A DNA stretch of 64,000 bases from Thermobifida alba (GCF_023208015.1 NZ_CP051627.1:310001-374000); one strand, 5' to 3'; shown: positions 28,681 through 37,770, numbered from the stretch's first letter. Numbers and translations are program-made. Notes: generated from the sequence alone by a model not told the origin.

Positions 28681-30779
28681 CAACTCTGCTCCTCGGTGGC
28701 GGTGGGTGCGGAGCGCTCCGGGCCGGACGCCGGCGTGACGACGGCCAGGAGGGCGTCCAGGACCACGGACTGCCCCGGGCGGGCCCGCAGTTCGGCGACG
28801 GTTCCGTCGCACGGGGCGGTGACGGGGTGCTCCATCTTCATGGCCTCGACCACGGCGACGGTCTGGCCCGCCCGCACGGTGTCGCCCGGGGCGACCGGCA
28901 CGGCCAGCACCGTGCCGGGCATGGGGCTGCGCACCGCGCCGTCGGCGGGCGCGGCGGTGCGCCGCAGCGGGGCGGTGCGGGTCTCCTCCCGGATGTGCCA
29001 GGCCGCGCCGTCGCGGCCCAGCCACAGGTCGCGGCCTGCCGCGGCGCGGGCGTAGCGGTGGGCGCGCCCGCCGAGGACGACGTGCAGGCCGCGCCCGTCG
29101 GCGGAGCGCGCCGCGGTGGCGGGCACGGGCTCGCCGTCGCCCAGACGCACCTGGAAGCGGTCGGGGGCGCCCGGTTCGGCGCGGACCCGCACCGTGACGG
29201 CGTCGCCCCCGGCGGGGCGCAGCCGCCAGACGGTCCAGGCGGGGGCGCCGAGGCGCCAGCCGTCGGGCACGGCGAAGCGGTTCGCGGTGCCGGCGGCCGG
29301 GCGCAGGCCGAGCTGGCGGTCCAGGGCGGCGGCGGCCAGGACCTCCTCGCCCGCCTGCCCGCCCGCGGCCAGTTCCGGCCGCAGCCGCTCGGTCAGCTCG
29401 GTGCTCAGGTCCCCGGCGGCCACCTCGGGACGGGCCAGCAGGGCGCGCAGGAACGCCGTGTTCACCCCGCAGCCCAGCAGCGTGTACCGGGCCAGTGCGG
29501 CGTCGGCCCGCCGCAGCGCGCCCGCCCGGTCGCGGTCCCAGGCGACGACCTTGGCCAGCATCGGGTCGTAGGCGGAGGTGACCTCGGTCCCCTCGGCGAT
29601 CCCGGAGTCCACCCGGACCCCCGGTCCGGCGGGCTCGTCCAGCAGCAGCACCCGGCCCCCGGTGGGCAGGAAGCCCCGGGCCGGGTCCTCGGCGTAGATC
29701 CGGCACTCGACCGCGTGCCCGCTCCAGGAGACGTCGTCCTGGGTGAACGGCAGCGCCTCGCCCAGCGCGAGGCGCAGCTGCGCCTCCACCAGGTCGATGC
29801 CGCGCTCACCGCGGATCGTGGCCACGGCCTCGGTGACCGGGTGCTCCACCTGGAGCCGGGTGTTCATCTCCAGGAAGAAGTGGTCGGCCGCGGTGCCGGG
29901 GACGGCCGACCCGGCGGCCGGCACGACGAACTCCACGGTGCCGGCGCCCACGTAGCCGCAGGCCCGGGCGGCGGCCACCGCGGCCTTCCCCATCGCGGCG
30001 CGGCGGTCGGGGGTGAGCAGGGGCGAGGGGGCCTCCTCCACGATCTTCTGGTGGCGGCGCTGCAGACTGCACTCGCGCTCCCCCAGGTGCACGACGTTGC
30101 CGTGGGCGTCGGCGAGGATCTGCACCTCGATGTGGCGGGGGCGTTCCACGAACCGCTCCGCCAGCAGGGTGGCGTCGCCGAAGGCGGAGCGGGCCTCCCG
30201 GCGCGCGGCGGCCGCTGCCTCCGCCAGGTCGGCGGGGCGGCGCACCAGGCGCATGCCCTTGCCGCCGCCGCCCGCCGACGGTTTGAGCAGCAGCGGGTAG
30301 CCGACCCGGGCGGCGGCCTCCGCCAGTTCCGCGTCGGACATGGGGCGGCCGGGGGTCTCGGCGAAACCGGGCAGCAGCGGCACCCCCGCGGCGGCCGCGG
30401 TCCGCTTGGCACGGATCTTGTCGCCCATCGTCTCGACGGCCTCCGGCGGCGGGCCGACGAAGACCAGTCCCGCCGCGGCGCAGGCCCGCGCGAAGGAGGC
30501 GTTCTCCGCCAGGAAGCCGTAGCCGGGGTGGACCATGCTCGCCCCGGCGGCCAGGGCGGCCTCGATGATCGCGGCGGCGTCCAGGTAGTCGGGGACGCGC
30601 AGCGCGGCGTCGGCGGCGCGCACGTGGGGCGCGTCGGCGTCGGCGTCGCTGTGCACGGCCACCGCGCGCAGCGCGAGCCGCCGCAGGGTGCGGATGATCC
30701 GCACCGCGATCTCGCCCCGGTTGGCCACCAGGACGGTGTGCGCCCCGGACAGGGCGGTCGGAAAGGGGGTCGTCATCAC
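28680..30779 (-). CDS. accA1: Acyl-CoA carboxylase alpha subunit (biotin carboxylase plus biotin carrier)
   Basis: The 699-residue protein has a biotin carboxylase N-domain (VLVANRGEIAVRIIRTLRRL), an ATP-grasp domain with Gly-rich KPSAGGGGKGMRLV and EMNTRLQVEHPVTE, a linker domain, and a C-terminal biotinyl domain with the biotinylated Lys in EAMKMEHPV. It carboxylates biotin, which the beta subunit (next gene upstream) transfers to acyl-CoA. The fused BC-BCCP architecture is that of 3-methylcrotonyl- or propionyl-CoA carboxylases. The start GTG at 30779 is followed by an in-frame ATG at 30776; either may serve. Confidence 0.93.
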   Translation of the reverse strand: MMTTPFPTALSGAHTVLVANRGEIAVRIIRTLRRLALRAVAVHSDADADAPHVRAADAALRVPDYLDAAAIIEAALAAGASMVHPGYGFLAENASFARACAAAGLVFVGPPPEAVETMGDKIRAKRTAAAAGVPLLPGFAETPGRPMSDAELAEAAARVGYPLLLKPSAGGGGKGMRLVRRPADLAEAAAAARREARSAFGDATLLAERFVERPRHIEVQILADAHGNVVHLGERECSLQRRHQKIVEEAPSPLLTPDRRAAMGKAAVAAARACGYVGAGTVEFVVPAAGSAVPGTAADHFFLEMNTRLQVEHPVTEAVATIRGERGIDLVEAQLRLALGEALPFTQDDVSWSGHAVECRIYAEDPARGFLPTGGRVLLLDEPAGPGVRVDSGIAEGTEVTSAYDPMLAKVVAWDRDRAGALRRADAALARYTLLGCGVNTAFLRALLARPEVAAGDLSTELTERLRPELAAGGQAGEEVLAAAALDRQLGLRPAAGTANRFAVPDGWRLGAPAWTVWRLRPAGGDAVTVRVRAEPGAPDRFQVRLGDGEPVPATAARSADGRGLHVVLGGRAHRYARAAAGRDLWLGRDGAAWHIREETRTAPLRRTAAPADGAVRSPMPGTVLAVPVAPGDTVRAGQTVAVVEAMKMEHPVTAPCDGTVAELRARPGQSVVLDALLAVVTPASGPERSAPTATEEQS

Positions 30780-30800
30780 GGGCTCCGTTCCTCGGCCGGC

Positions 30801-32426
30801 CTACATGCGGAAGACGCCGTAGCCCACCGGCTCCAGCGGGGCGTGCCGGGCCGCGGACAGGGCCAGTCCCAGCACGGTGCGGGTGTCGGCGGGGTCGATG
30901 ACGCCGTCGTCCCACAGGCGCGCGGTGGAGTAGTAGGGGTTGCCCTGCTCCTCGTAGCGGGCCCGGATTGGGGCCTTGAACTCCTCCTCGGCCTCGGCGG
31001 GCCACTCCTCGCCGCGCGCGGCCAGCTGGTCGCGGCGCACCGTGGCCAGGACGGACGCGGCCTGTTCGCCGCCCATCACCGAGATGCGGGCGTTGGGCCA
31101 CATCCACAGGAACCGCGGCGAGTAGGCGCGGCCGCACATGCTGTAGTTGCCCGCGCCGAAGGAGCCGCCGATGACGACGGTGAACTTGGGGACCCGGGCG
31201 CAGGCCACGGCGGTGACCATCTTCGCGCCGTGCTTGGCGATGCCGCCGGCCTCGTAGTCGCGGCCCACCATGAAGCCGGAGATGTTCTGCAGGAACAGCA
31301 GCGGGACGGAGCGCCGGTCGCACAGTTCCACGAAGTGCGCGCCCTTCAGCGCGGACTCGGAGAACAGGATGCCGTTGTTGGCGACGACGCCGACGGGGTG
31401 GCCGTGGACGTGGGCGAACCCGGTGACCAGGGTGGGGCCGTACTCGGCCTTGAACTCGGTGAACTCACCGGCGTCGACGATCCGCGCGATCACCTCGCGC
31501 ACGTCGTAGGGGGTGCGGGTGTCGGTGGGGACGACGCCGTAGAGCTCCTCGGGGTCGGCCGCGGGGGGACGGGGCGGGCGCACCTCCCAGGCGGGTGCGG
31601 GCCGCGGGCCGAGGGTGGCGACGATCCGGCGGACGATGTCCAGGGCGTGCGCGTCGTCGTCGGCGATGTGGTCGACCACCCCGGAGACGCGGGCGTGCAC
31701 GTCGCCGCCGCCCAGCTCCTCGGCGGTGACGACCTCTCCGGTGGCGGCCTTCACCAGCGGGGGGCCGCCCAGGAAGATGGTGCCCTGGTCGCGGACGATC
31801 ACCGCCTCGTCGCTCATGGCGGGCACGTAGGCGCCGCCCGCGGTGCACGACCCCAGCACCGCGGCGATCTGCGCGATGCCCAGCCGCGACATCGTGGCCT
31901 GGTTGTAGAAGATGCGGCCGAAGTGCTCGCGGTCGGGGAAGACCTCGTCCTGCAGGGGCAGGAAGGCGCCGCCGGAGTCGACGAGGTAGACGCACGGCAG
32001 GCGGTTGTGCAGGGCCACCTCCTGGGCGCGCAGGTGCTTCTTGACGGTCATCGGGTAGTAGCTGCCGCCCTTGACGGTGGCGTCGTTGGCCACCACCACG
32101 ACCTCGCGGCCCGCCACCCGCCCCACCCCGGTGATGATCCCGGCGGCGGGCGCGTCGCGGCCGTCGGGCCCGTACATCCCGTCGGCGGCCAGCGGCGACA
32201 GCTCCAGGAACGGCGATCCCGGGTCGAGGAGGGCGTCCACGCGCTCCCGGGGCAGCAGCTTGCCGCGCGCCACGTGGCGTCTGCGGGCCTGCTCGGGGCC
32301 GCCGGCCGCCGCGGCGGCCAGGCGGCGCCGCAGGTCGGCGACGAGCGCGCGGTTGGCCTCGGCGTTGGCCCGGAAGGCCGGACTCGACGGGTCCACGGCG
32401 GAGGTGAGCACGGACGGCCCGCTCAT
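30801..32426 (-). CDS. accD1: Acyl-CoA carboxylase beta subunit (3-methylcrotonyl-CoA type)
   Basis: The 541-residue carboxyltransferase has two crotonase-like halves. N-half landmarks are [20 protein letters not shown] and [17 protein letters not shown]-half landmarks are [20 protein letters not shown] and [20 protein letters not shown]. The [20 protein letters not shown] and W-rich [17 protein letters not shown] blocks fit methylcrotonyl-CoA carboxylase beta subunits. ATG at 32426 follows GGGGAGGGGAAGG. It is the first gene of the minus-strand operon accD1-accA1-acdH and is divergent from a TetR gene. An hmgL (HMG-CoA lyase) gene that often sits in this cluster is missing. Confidence 0.92.
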   Translation of the reverse strand: MSGPSVLTSAVDPSSPAFRANAEANRALVADLRRRLAAAAAGGPEQARRRHVARGKLLPRERVDALLDPGSPFLELSPLAADGMYGPDGRDAPAAGIITGVGRVAGREVVVVANDATVKGGSYYPMTVKKHLRAQEVALHNRLPCVYLVDSGGAFLPLQDEVFPDREHFGRIFYNQATMSRLGIAQIAAVLGSCTAGGAYVPAMSDEAVIVRDQGTIFLGGPPLVKAATGEVVTAEELGGGDVHARVSGVVDHIADDDAHALDIVRRIVATLGPRPAPAWEVRPPRPPAADPEELYGVVPTDTRTPYDVREVIARIVDAGEFTEFKAEYGPTLVTGFAHVHGHPVGVVANNGILFSESALKGAHFVELCDRRSVPLLFLQNISGFMVGRDYEAGGIAKHGAKMVTAVACARVPKFTVVIGGSFGAGNYSMCGRAYSPRFLWMWPNARISVMGGEQAASVLATVRRDQLAARGEEWPAEAEEEFKAPIRARYEEQGNPYYSTARLWDDGVIDPADTRTVLGLALSAARHAPLEPVGYGVFRM

Positions 32427-32444
32427 CCTTCCCCTCCCCACGTT

Positions 32445-32460
32445 GTTAATGACCATTAAC
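32445..32460. promoter_or_regulatory. TetR-type operator 1
   Basis: GTTAATGACCATTAAC is a 16-base near-perfect palindrome, 18 bases before the accD1 start. It is very AT-rich against the local background and is repeated 25 bases away. Confidence 0.85.
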
Positions 32461-32469
32461 AACTGCGAT

Positions 32470-32485
32470 GTTAATGATCGCTAAC
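32470..32485. promoter_or_regulatory. TetR-type operator 2
   Basis: GTTAATGATCGCTAAC shares the GTTA...TAAC frame and left half of operator 1. Its centre lies 25 bases from that of operator 1 (about 2.4 helical turns). It lies 34 bases before the TetR start, so a dimer on each site could control both divergent promoters. Confidence 0.8.
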
Positions 32486-32519
32486 ATTGGTGTCCAGGAC
32501 TGCGGTGCCCGGAGGTGCG

Positions 32520-33158
32520 ATGGAGCGGAACAGCGGCGGGGGAGACCGCCGGTCGGCCATTCTGCGCGCCGCCGCCGAACTCTTCGCGGCACGCGGCTTC
32601 CGCGGCGTGTCCATCGAGGACCTGGGACGGGCGGTCGGGACCACCGGACCCGCCCTGTACCGGCACTTCCGCGGCAAGGAGGCGCTGCTCGCCGAGGTCC
32701 TCCTCGACGTCAGCGAGCGGCTGCTGCACGGGGGCGCGGCGCGGGTCGCCGGGAGTCCCGGCCCCGAGGCCGCCCTGGACGCCCTGCTGCGCGGCCACAT
32801 CGCCTTCGCCCTGGACGAACCGGCGCTCATCACGGTGCACGACCGCGAACTGCGCAACGTCCCGCCCGAGCCGCGGCACCGGATCCGCCGACTGCAGCGG
32901 GCCTACGTGGAGCAGTGGGTGGCCGTGCTGGCCGAACTGCGGCCCGGGGTGGCCGAACCGGTGCTGCGCACCGCCGTGCACGCCATGTTCGGCCTGCTCA
33001 ACTCTACCCCGCACAGCGCGGGCGAACTCGACCGGGACCGGATGGCCGAGCTGCTGTTCACGATGGCCCGCACGGCGGTGCTCGCCGTCGGCGGCCGTCC
33101 CGACGGCGCGTTTGCCCCTCCGGTCCACGGGCAGCGGGGAGCGCGAACGGCCGACTGA
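32520..33158 (+). CDS. TetR-family regulator of the acyl-CoA carboxylase operon
   Basis: The 212-residue repressor has an N-terminal helix-turn-helix (AARGFRGVSIEDLGRAVGTT, then GPALYRHFRGKEALLAEVL) and an all-helical ligand domain with TetR_C-like NVPPEPRHRIRRLQRAYVEQ. ATG at 32520 follows GGAGG; the upstream frame to 32487 would run through the operators. Divergence from accD1 across two operators predicts autoregulation and control of the catabolic operon, probably with an acyl-CoA as inducer. Confidence 0.88.
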   Translation: MERNSGGGDRRSAILRAAAELFAARGFRGVSIEDLGRAVGTTGPALYRHFRGKEALLAEVLLDVSERLLHGGAARVAGSPGPEAALDALLRGHIAFALDEPALITVHDRELRNVPPEPRHRIRRLQRAYVEQWVAVLAELRPGVAEPVLRTAVHAMFGLLNSTPHSAGELDRDRMAELLFTMARTAVLAVGGRPDGAFAPPVHGQRGARTAD

Positions 33159-33175
33159 CAGGGGGTGGTCCGACG

Positions 33176-34531
33176 ATGGCACGGCCACGCATCGTCGTGG
33201 TCGGCGCGGGGTTCGCGGGACTGAACGCGCTGCGCCGACTGGAACAGAGAATTCCGGAGGGCAGAGCCGAGCTGGTGCTCGTCGCCCCCAACGACTACAT
33301 GCTCTACCAGCCGCTGCTGCCCCAGGTGGCCTCGGGGCTGCTGACCCCGCAGTCGATCGCGGTCTCCCTGCACCGCAAACTCCGCCGCACCCGCATCGTC
33401 CCCGGTGCGGCCATCGGGGTGGACACCGGCCGGCGCACGGTCGTGGTCCTCAAGATCTCGGGGGAGTACGCCTACGAACGCTACGACCGCCTCATCCTGG
33501 CCCCGGGCAGCGTCACCCGCACCTTCGACATCCCCGGCCTGATCGAGCACGGCCGCGGCAACAAGAACCTCGCCGAGGCGGTCTACCTGCGCGACCACGT
33601 GCTGGCCCAACTGGAGCTGGCCAACGCCAGCGAGGACCCCGCCGAACGCGACGAGCGCTGCACCTTCGTCGTCGTGGGCGGCGGCTACACCGGGGTGGAG
33701 ACGGCGGCCTCGCTGGAGCTGCTGTGCGAGGAGGCGTGCGCGCTCTACCCGGACCTGCGCCGGCACATCCAGTGGCACCTGGTGGACATCGCGCCCCGGC
33801 TGATGCCGGAACTGGGCGAGCACCTGGGCCGCAGGGCCCTGGACCTGCTGCGCAGGCGCGGTGTCCAGGTCGCGTTGGAGGTCAGCGTCCGCGAGGTCAC
33901 CCAGGACAAGGTGACCCTGACCGACGACCGGCTGCTGCCCTGCCGGACGCTGATCTGGACTGCCGGGACCGCGCCGAGCCCGCTCATCGCCGCCACCGGC
34001 CTGCCCACCGAGCGGGGCAAGCTCCTGGTGGGGGCGGACCTGGCGGTCCCGGGGCACCCGGAGATCTTCGGCGTCGGCGACTCCGCCGCCGTGCCCGACC
34101 TGAGCAAGGGCGAGGAGGGCGCGTTCTGCCCGCCCACGGCGCAGAACGCCTCCCGGCAGGGTCCGGTGGCCGCGGACAACGTCATCGCGTCGCTGCTGGG
34201 ACGCCCCGGCCGGCCCTACCGCCACCGCGACCTCGGGCTGCTGGTGGACCTCAGCGGCCGCGACGCGGTGGCCCGTCCGCTCGGCGTGGAGCTCACCGGG
34301 TCCTCCGCGCTGGCGTTGACCAGGGCCTACCACCTGTACTCGCTGCCCTCGGGGCCCGCCCGGATGCGGGTGGCCGCCAACTGGGGGATCCGGGCGCTGC
34401 TCGGGGGCGAGGTCTCCCGCCTGGGCTTCCTCAACCGCAGTATCGAGGCGCTGGTGGACCTGGAGGCGTACTCCCGGTACCTCGCCCCCGAGCAGGCCCG
34501 GGAGAAGGCGGCGCTGGCCGTGGGGGAGTGA
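33176..34531 (+). CDS. ndh: Type II NADH dehydrogenase (NDH-2)
   Basis: The 451-residue flavoprotein transfers electrons from NADH to the quinone pool without proton pumping. It has two Rossmann folds: FAD motif IVVVGAGFAGLNALRRL at the N-terminus and NADH motif FVVVGGGYTGVETAASLEL around residue 165. The FAD-binding GVGDSAAVPDL and the quinone-site neighbourhood FCPPTAQNASRQGPVAADNV are also present. The C-terminal amphipathic part anchors it to the inner face of the membrane. ATG at 33176 follows GGGGGTGG, 17 bases after the TetR gene, so read-through is possible. Confidence 0.92.
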   Translation: MARPRIVVVGAGFAGLNALRRLEQRIPEGRAELVLVAPNDYMLYQPLLPQVASGLLTPQSIAVSLHRKLRRTRIVPGAAIGVDTGRRTVVVLKISGEYAYERYDRLILAPGSVTRTFDIPGLIEHGRGNKNLAEAVYLRDHVLAQLELANASEDPAERDERCTFVVVGGGYTGVETAASLELLCEEACALYPDLRRHIQWHLVDIAPRLMPELGEHLGRRALDLLRRRGVQVALEVSVREVTQDKVTLTDDRLLPCRTLIWTAGTAPSPLIAATGLPTERGKLLVGADLAVPGHPEIFGVGDSAAVPDLSKGEEGAFCPPTAQNASRQGPVAADNVIASLLGRPGRPYRHRDLGLLVDLSGRDAVARPLGVELTGSSALALTRAYHLYSLPSGPARMRVAANWGIRALLGGEVSRLGFLNRSIEALVDLEAYSRYLAPEQAREKAALAVGE

Positions 34532-34571
34532 GCGCCCGGAGGCGCCGTCCCCCGCGCACCGGCGGGACCGG

Positions 34572-34778
34572 TCAGGCCACGATCTCGTAGCCGGCCTCGG
34601 CCACGGCGGAGCGGAGCTGGTCGTCGCTGAGCGGGGCCGCGCTGTCCACCTCGACCCGCCCGCTGGCCAGGTCCACGCGCACGTCGGTCACGCCGGGCAG
34701 CTCGCCGATCTCCTCCCGCACCGAACTCACGCAGTGGCCGCAGGTCATTCCGCTGACGGTGATGGTGGTGGTGGCCAT
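34572..34778 (-). CDS. copZ: Copper chaperone, heavy-metal-associated domain
   Basis: The 68-residue single HMA domain has the metal site MTCGHCVSSV (CxxC at residues 12-17) and a ferredoxin-like beta-alpha-beta pattern ending AVAEAGYEIVA. It delivers Cu(I) to P-type ATPases or to CsoR. ATG at 34778 follows GAGGAA. It is 35 bases downstream of csoR and probably in its operon; the usual copA ATPase gene is not adjacent. Confidence 0.92.
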   Translation of the reverse strand: MATTTITVSGMTCGHCVSSVREEIGELPGVTDVRVDLASGRVEVDSAAPLSDDQLRSAVAEAGYEIVA

Positions 34779-34813
34779 GGCGTTCCTCGTCTCTGGGTCT
34801 GGGGCGACATCGG

Positions 34814-35101
34814 TCAGGAGCGGACCAGCCGGGCGATCGCCTCGGAGGCCTCGCGCACCTTCGCGTCGGCCTCGTCCCCGCCGTGGGCGAGGGCGTGGGC
34901 CACGCAGTGCTTGAGGTGCTCGTCCAGCAGCGACAGGGCGAAGGAGCGCAGCGCCTTGTTCACCGCGGAGGTCTGGGTGAGCACGTCGATGCAGTAGGCG
35001 TCGTCCTCGACCATCCGCTGCAGGCCGCGTACCTGCCCCTCGATCCGGCGCAGCCGGTTCAGGTGCTGCCGCTTGTTGTCGTGGTAGCCGTAGACGGCCA
35101 T
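34814..35101 (-). CDS. csoR: Copper-sensing repressor CsoR
   Basis: The 95-residue all-helical repressor has the Cu(I) ligands of CsoR: Cys in DDAYCIDVLTQ and the His/Cys pair in DEHLKHCVAHAL. The N-terminus HDNKRQHLNRLRRIEGQVRG is the conserved basic DNA-contact helix. Cu(I) binding releases DNA and induces copper efflux. ATG at 35101 is preferred, with AGGAG upstream; a longer frame to 35140 would begin at the edge of the operator. Confidence 0.92.
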   Translation of the reverse strand: MAVYGYHDNKRQHLNRLRRIEGQVRGLQRMVEDDAYCIDVLTQTSAVNKALRSFALSLLDEHLKHCVAHALAHGGDEADAKVREASEAIARLVRS

Positions 35102-35141
35102 CGCGGGGTTCTCCTGTCGACTGGTCGCTTCCTCGGCCAAT

Positions 35142-35160
35142 TATACCCCCCACGGGTATA
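35142..35160. promoter_or_regulatory. CsoR operator
   Basis: TATACCC and GGGTATA are inverted around five bases (35142-35160), the classical CsoR/RcnR-type TACCC-GGGTA box. It is 41 bases upstream of the csoR start on the minus strand. Confidence 0.85.
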
Positions 35161-35252
35161 TCCGGAGCAGGTCCGGAGACGGTCACTTCCCGACCGCGGC
35201 GACGCGCGGTCGCTCCATATTCGCTGATCTGTCTGGTTTGTGCCCTGCGGCG

Positions 35253-35858
35253 TCAGTGCCGCAGGCCGAGCCGCCGCAGTTCCAGCGCGGCCAGCTTTGC
35301 CACGACCCGCTCGTCCCCGCGGCGCCACGCCTCCACCGGATCGGCGTGCACCCGGCCCAGGGCGTCGACCGGCGCCGCGGCCAGCGCGCGCAGCGCCAGC
35401 AGCCCGCTGCCGGCCGCGGTGGCCGCCTCCCGGAGTCGGCGGGCCTCGCGGGCCCGCCGGACCCAGCGGATCCGCGGCGGCAGCCACACCCCCAGCGCGA
35501 CCACGGCGGGCAGGACCGCGACGGCCAGCGACAGGGTCAGGGCGAAATCGGCCACGGTCTGCTGGAACCCCGCCCCGGCCGCGCTCAGGTCCTCGCCGGT
35601 CGCGCCCATGCTCGCGAACGGCTCGGACAGCTGCTCGCCGACGAACGGCACCTCCCGGGCCGTCTCGGCCGCGGCCGCCATGTGACTGGTCAGCCCCTCG
35701 CCCGCGTCCTCCAGGAGGACGCCCGGCCGCGCCAGGGCGCTGAGGGTCGCGTGCAGGGCCGTCGCGGCCCACACCCACAGCGCGATCCAGGCGAGCGCGA
35801 GGGCGTCGCACAGCAGTTGCGCGCAGCGGCGGAGCGGACGGTCGGCGTAGATCTTCAC
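35253..35858 (-). CDS. Two-helix membrane protein of unknown function
   Basis: The 201-residue protein begins VKIYADRPLRRCAQLLCDAL, with two hydrophobic segments (about residues 15-42, ALALAWIALWVWAATALHAT, and 108-134, ALTLSLAVAVLPAVVALGVW). A soluble acidic loop of 65 residues separates them and would face outward. A helical Arg/Ala-rich tail is inside. GTG at 35858 is chosen because upstream sequence is low-complexity and the GGGAG element is near. It resembles conserved actinobacterial transmembrane proteins without known function. Confidence 0.65.
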   Translation of the reverse strand: MKIYADRPLRRCAQLLCDALALAWIALWVWAATALHATLSALARPGVLLEDAGEGLTSHMAAAAETAREVPFVGEQLSEPFASMGATGEDLSAAGAGFQQTVADFALTLSLAVAVLPAVVALGVWLPPRIRWVRRAREARRLREAATAAGSGLLALRALAAAPVDALGRVHADPVEAWRRGDERVVAKLAALELRRLGLRH

Positions 35859-36058
35859 GGCGGGGGACTCCCAACTGGAACGCTTCGGAAGGGGGACCGC
35901 CGGACGGGGGCCGGCGGCCGAGATGGGTCTTCCCCCGCCCGCCGCGGCCAATCCGACCTGTCGGGACTGTCCCGCACAACAGTCAGCGAACGGCAAAAAC
36001 ACCGCGTTTCGGGCCTGCTTTCTTGCTTTGCCCGAGGCGGCGGACCGAGCATGGGGAC

Positions 36059-36313
36059 ATGAGCGAACGCAGCGGCCGCGAGACGGAGATCATCCAGCGC
36101 ATCGGGGAGCTCGTCACCGAGGAGCGCGACCTCCGGGAGCGGCGCGCGCACCGGCTCAGCCCGGCCGAACGCGACCGCATCGAGCAGCTGGAGCGCGCCC
36201 TGGACCAGTGCTGGGACCTGCTGCGCCAGCGGCGGGCCAAGGAGGAGTTCGGCGGCGACCCCGGGCAGGCGCGGCCCCGCCCGACGAGCCAGGTCGAGGA
36301 GTACCGGCAGTAG
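36059..36313 (+). CDS. DUF2630-like small coiled-coil protein
   Basis: The 84-residue hydrophilic protein is mainly helical: IIQRIGELVTEERDLRERRA, then ERDRIEQLERALDQCWDLLR and a QRRAKEEFGGDP tail. This is the layout of the DUF2630 family found across actinobacteria. It has no cofactor or active-site motif. ATG at 36059 follows GGGGAC. The function is unknown. Confidence 0.75.
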   Translation: MSERSGRETEIIQRIGELVTEERDLRERRAHRLSPAERDRIEQLERALDQCWDLLRQRRAKEEFGGDPGQARPRPTSQVEEYRQ

Positions 36314-36424
36314 CCCGCCCCGGTCCGCGCCGGACGGCGGGAACTCCGGCGGGACGGACCGCGTCTCACCACGGTGACCCACCCCTCATCGCCCCGCGGG
36401 GCGACCGAGCAGAAGGCACCGTGA

Positions 36425-37066
36425 GTGGAGATACTGACCGGAATCGGCCTGGCCTCCTCGGCCGGTCTGAACGCCTACATCCCCCTGCTGGCGGCGGGAC
36501 TGCTCTCCCGGTTCACCGACGTGCTGTCGCTGGGCCCGGGCTGGCAGTGGCTGGAGAACCCCTGGGCGCTGGGCATCCTCGCCGTGCTGCTCGTCGTCGA
36601 GTTCTGCGCCGACAAGGTCCCCGCCCTGGACCACGTCAACGACGTGCTCCAGACGCTGGTGCGGCCCGCCTCGGGCGGCATCGTCTTCGGCGCCGGCGCC
36701 ACCGCGACGACCGGTGAGGCGGCGGCCGCCGCCGAGGCCGGGGGAGGCGTCGACGTGTGGCTGGCGGTCGCCGGAGCGGCCATCGCCCTGTTCTTCCACC
36801 TGCTCAAGGCGCTGGTCCGCTTGATGGTCAACGCCGTCAGCGGGGGAGTGGGCGCGCCCGTGGTCAGCACCGCCGAGGACGCCACGAGCGCCGTGCTGTC
36901 CGTGCTGGCCGTCCTGCTGCCGGTGCTGGTCGTGCTGTTCGTCTCGGCCGTGGCCGTGGTCGGGGTCTGGCTCGTGGTGCGCCTGCGCCGCAGACGGCGG
37001 CGCGGGGAGGCCGCGGCGGACGGGGGTGGGGGACCGCACTCCCGGCGCGTCGCCGGCGGCGCCTAG
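36425..37066 (+). CDS. DUF4126 family membrane protein
   Basis: The 213-residue protein begins MEILTGIGLASSAGLNAYIP, the conserved opening of DUF4126 proteins. It has about four membrane segments, an invariant-looking EFCADKVPALDHVNDVLQTL motif in the first loop, and a basic C-terminus (RLRRRRRRGEAAA). The family is widespread in bacteria; its function is unknown. GTG at 36425 gives the conserved N-terminus; another GTG sits at 36421 out of frame. The HAD gene begins 10 bases downstream. Confidence 0.8.
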   Translation: MEILTGIGLASSAGLNAYIPLLAAGLLSRFTDVLSLGPGWQWLENPWALGILAVLLVVEFCADKVPALDHVNDVLQTLVRPASGGIVFGAGATATTGEAAAAAEAGGGVDVWLAVAGAAIALFFHLLKALVRLMVNAVSGGVGAPVVSTAEDATSAVLSVLAVLLPVLVVLFVSAVAVVGVWLVVRLRRRRRRGEAAADGGGGPHSRRVAGGA

Positions 37067-37076
37067 AGTACGGGAT

Positions 37077-37751
37077 GTGGCAGAGCAACCCCCGATCCTG
37101 CGAGAGGGCGTCCGACACATCGTGTGGGACTGGAACGGCACCCTCCTCGACGACAACCACGCCAATCTCGCCGCGGCCAACCACGTGTGCGAGATGTTCG
37201 GCGCGCCCCCCAGGGAACTGGAGGAGTGGCGGCGGATCTTCCGCCGTCCGCTGCTCCCGTTCTACGAGGAGCTGCTGGGCAGGTCCTTCGCCGACGGCGA
37301 GTGGGAGCGCCTCGACACCGCCTACAACAGCTACTACCGGCGGCTGCTGCCCTCGTGCCGGCTCGCCGACGGCGCGCTGGAGACCCTGGGCGCCTGGCGC
37401 GCGGCGGGAGGCACGCAGTCGCTGCTGTCGATGGCCGCGCACGACCACCTGGTCCCCGTGATCACCGAGCACGGCCTGGTGCCGCACTTCACCAGGGTGG
37501 ACGGGCGGCGCCACGACACCGGCGCCGACTCCAAGGCCGAACACCTGGTCAACCACCTGGCGGCGCAGGACATCGACCCCGCCACGGTCGTGCTCATCGG
37601 CGACATCGACGACGACGCGCACGCCGCCCGCGCGGCGGGGGCCCGGGCGATCCTGGTCGCCACCGGGCTGATGAGCCGGGAGCGGCTGGAGGCCACCGGC
37701 CACCCGGTCGCCGACTCGCTGACCGAGGCGGTGCGGATGCTGCACGGCTGA
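37077..37751 (+). CDS. HAD-superfamily hydrolase (phosphoglycolate phosphatase-like)
   Basis: The 224-residue phosphatase has HAD motif I WDWNGTLLDD, in which the first Asp is the nucleophile and Asn replaces the more common Phe/Leu. It has a C1 helical cap (about residues 25-95), motif II in LLSMAAHDHL, a Lys in DSKAEHLV, and motif IV GDIDDDAHAARAAG. This matches phosphoglycolate phosphatase-like enzymes of actinobacteria. GTG at 37077 lacks a strong ribosome site but is close to the DUF4126 stop, suggesting coupling. A perfect hairpin follows. Confidence 0.82.
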   Translation: MAEQPPILREGVRHIVWDWNGTLLDDNHANLAAANHVCEMFGAPPRELEEWRRIFRRPLLPFYEELLGRSFADGEWERLDTAYNSYYRRLLPSCRLADGALETLGAWRAAGGTQSLLSMAAHDHLVPVITEHGLVPHFTRVDGRRHDTGADSKAEHLVNHLAAQDIDPATVVLIGDIDDDAHAARAAGARAILVATGLMSRERLEATGHPVADSLTEAVRMLHG

Positions 37752-37770
37752 GCCGCGCCGCGGACGACAG

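Noticed and set aside
28827-32459. 1210-codon plus-strand frame
   Set aside because: It is antisense to accA1 and accD1, both of which carry family signatures along their length.
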